5,730 bases of DNA. Origin: Syntrophales bacterium (GTDB lineage: Bacteria; Desulfobacterota; Syntrophia; Syntrophales; UBA2210). Of the stretch, positions 4,950-5,730 are shown one piece after another; positions within the stretch are counted from its first letter, which is position 1, and each line of letters opens with the position of its first letter. The notes under the pieces were generated by a model. It was not told the DNA's origin. It did no database searches and was given only the letters and a program-made list of their open reading frames with translations. A program made the position numbers and the translations under genes. The DNA is taken from NCBI GenBank assembly GCA_023230565.1, contig JALNXD010000086.1:1-5730 (forward strand). Direction: 5' to 3'.

Positions 4950-5730
4950 CACTCCCGCAGATACACCCGCTGCTTCCCGTACAACGCTTGCGTCTGCAGC
5001 GTTTTCGGGCGGGACCATCCCTCAATGCGGGACATAAGAGAGGACAAGGCATAACTCTCTGCCGGTTTCAGGTCTTCCCGGTTTCTCCCGAAGCACTCGC
5101 ACCAGATTTCCATGTTGCTTACACTGGTTCTTCTGATGGTTCCTTCCTTCTGGGTAGGGTCATCTCCCCGCAAGAATTCTCTCCTCTGATAGAGATCCAT
5201 ACTGTCCCAGTTCTCAGGAAGAAGCGTCTCCAGGAACAAGCGAACAACTCCTTCTCGTTCGTCTTTTTCCATCGCAGAGTTCTGTTCCACCTTTGCCTGT
5301 TCCTCAAGGTCAGCCGGTAAGGTCAACGGTTCACCCTTGGCAACAAGAACAAGCACTTCTGCCCAGATTTGATTAACGTCGTCCTGTGTCAGTTCCCACG
5401 GTTTTCTTGTTCCTGTTCCAAGAACAGTCACCGGCCAATAACGACGGTTTCCTGTAATATCACGGAGAAAACCTGATTCCGCGTTGGTTGTTCCGAACAT
5501 CACCGACTGACGAGGGTGCGACTGGACACGGCGGCCAAACGCTGCGCGATATTTATCGTCCTGCCGTCCGAAAAAAGCCTTCAGTTTTTCCTGTTCCGCC
5601 TTCCTCATTCCGGCCATCTCTCCGATCTCCATGATCCAGATGCCCTGAAGCTTTTCGGCCCCCGCCTTACCGTCGTTGATGTCGGAGAGGGTAAGGCTGT
5701 CACTAAACCATTCCATGGCCAGACGGGCTA
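4949..5730 (-). CDS. VapE/VirE-family phage primase-helicase, C-terminal part
   Basis: The 3' part of a virulence-associated E (VirE-type) protein, a phage replication ATPase of the primase-helicase kind. The frame is open to the right edge of the window; the residues before M at 5716 read ARLA without a start signal, so the N-terminus and Walker A lie outside. Counting from that Met, Walker B is WIMEIGEMAG (27-36), then RQDDKYRAAFGRRVQSHPRQ (51-70), the sensor region FGTTNAESGFLRDITGNRRY (74-93) with paired arginines, then WPV. These are the standard VirE core motifs. The C-terminal part (about 190-255) has RTSVSNMEIWCECFG (196-210) and ends with GKQRVYL, a small helical domain typical of the family's tail. 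It heads the replication module seen here. The gene is complete at its 3' end and shows no frameshift. Confidence 0.9.
   Translation of the reverse strand, partial: ARLAMEWFSDSLTLSDINDGKAGAEKLQGIWIMEIGEMAGMRKAEQEKLKAFFGRQDDKYRAAFGRRVQSHPRQSVMFGTTNAESGFLRDITGNRRYWPVTVLGTGTRKPWELTQDDVNQIWAEVLVLVAKGEPLTLPADLEEQAKVEQNSAMEKDEREGVVRLFLETLLPENWDSMDLYQRREFLRGDDPTQKEGTIRRTSVSNMEIWCECFGRNREDLKPAESYALSSLMSRIEGWSRPKTLQTQALYGKQRVYLRE

Noticed and set aside
4846..5052. Minus-strand 68-codon frame across the primase 3' end
   Set aside because: Overlaps the conserved C-terminal domain of the primase in another frame, has an Arg/Cys-rich composition typical of a shadow, and lacks a ribosome binding site.
1..5730. 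CRISPR array, tRNA or rRNA gene, insertion sequence ends, integrase or attachment site
   Set aside because: No regularly spaced repeats, no cloverleaf-like sequence, no transposase or integrase motifs, and no long terminal repeats were seen on either strand.

Overview
The window looks like part of a tailed bacteriophage or prophage of a Gram-positive host, probably a gut clostridium (Lachnospiraceae/Oscillospiraceae type). This rests on the gene content, strong GGAGG-type ribosome binding sites, moderate GC content and tightly packed genes that all lie on the minus strand. The organism assignment is inference; no host gene or attachment site is visible. Transcription runs from right (5730) to left (1).

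The right part (about 5730-2264) is the end of a replication module. In transcription order it holds the 3' two-thirds or so of a VapE/VirE-type primase-helicase (cut by the window edge), a roughly 250-bp AT-rich gap with tiny stop-start-coupled reading frames, a stand-alone VRR-NUC nuclease, an SNF2-type phage helicase, a 78-aa conserved-looking hypothetical protein, and a DUF1492/ArpU-like protein with a sigma-region-4-like helix-turn-helix, the usual position for a late transcription regulator.

The left part (2264-168) is an auxiliary cassette. A candidate promoter and a 10-bp stem-loop precede four genes joined by 1-4 bp stop/start overlaps: a MazF/PemK-family toxin-like ribonuclease without a visible antitoxin, a 48-codon single-span membrane microprotein, a compact phage S-adenosylmethionine synthetase (MetK), and an HNH endonuclease of the kind that sits next to terminase genes. 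The coupling implies the four are made together, although no shared function is known.

The last 167 bp (1-167) hold no gene. They contain a perfect extended -10 promoter (TGATATAAT, minus strand) with nested palindromes just upstream, a layout that suits an activated late promoter driving packaging genes beyond the left edge. The DUF1492-like protein encoded in the window is the obvious candidate activator, but this is a hypothesis.

The most unusual elements are the coupled RNase-toxin / membrane-microprotein / SAM-synthetase / HNH cassette and the palindrome-decorated promoter.
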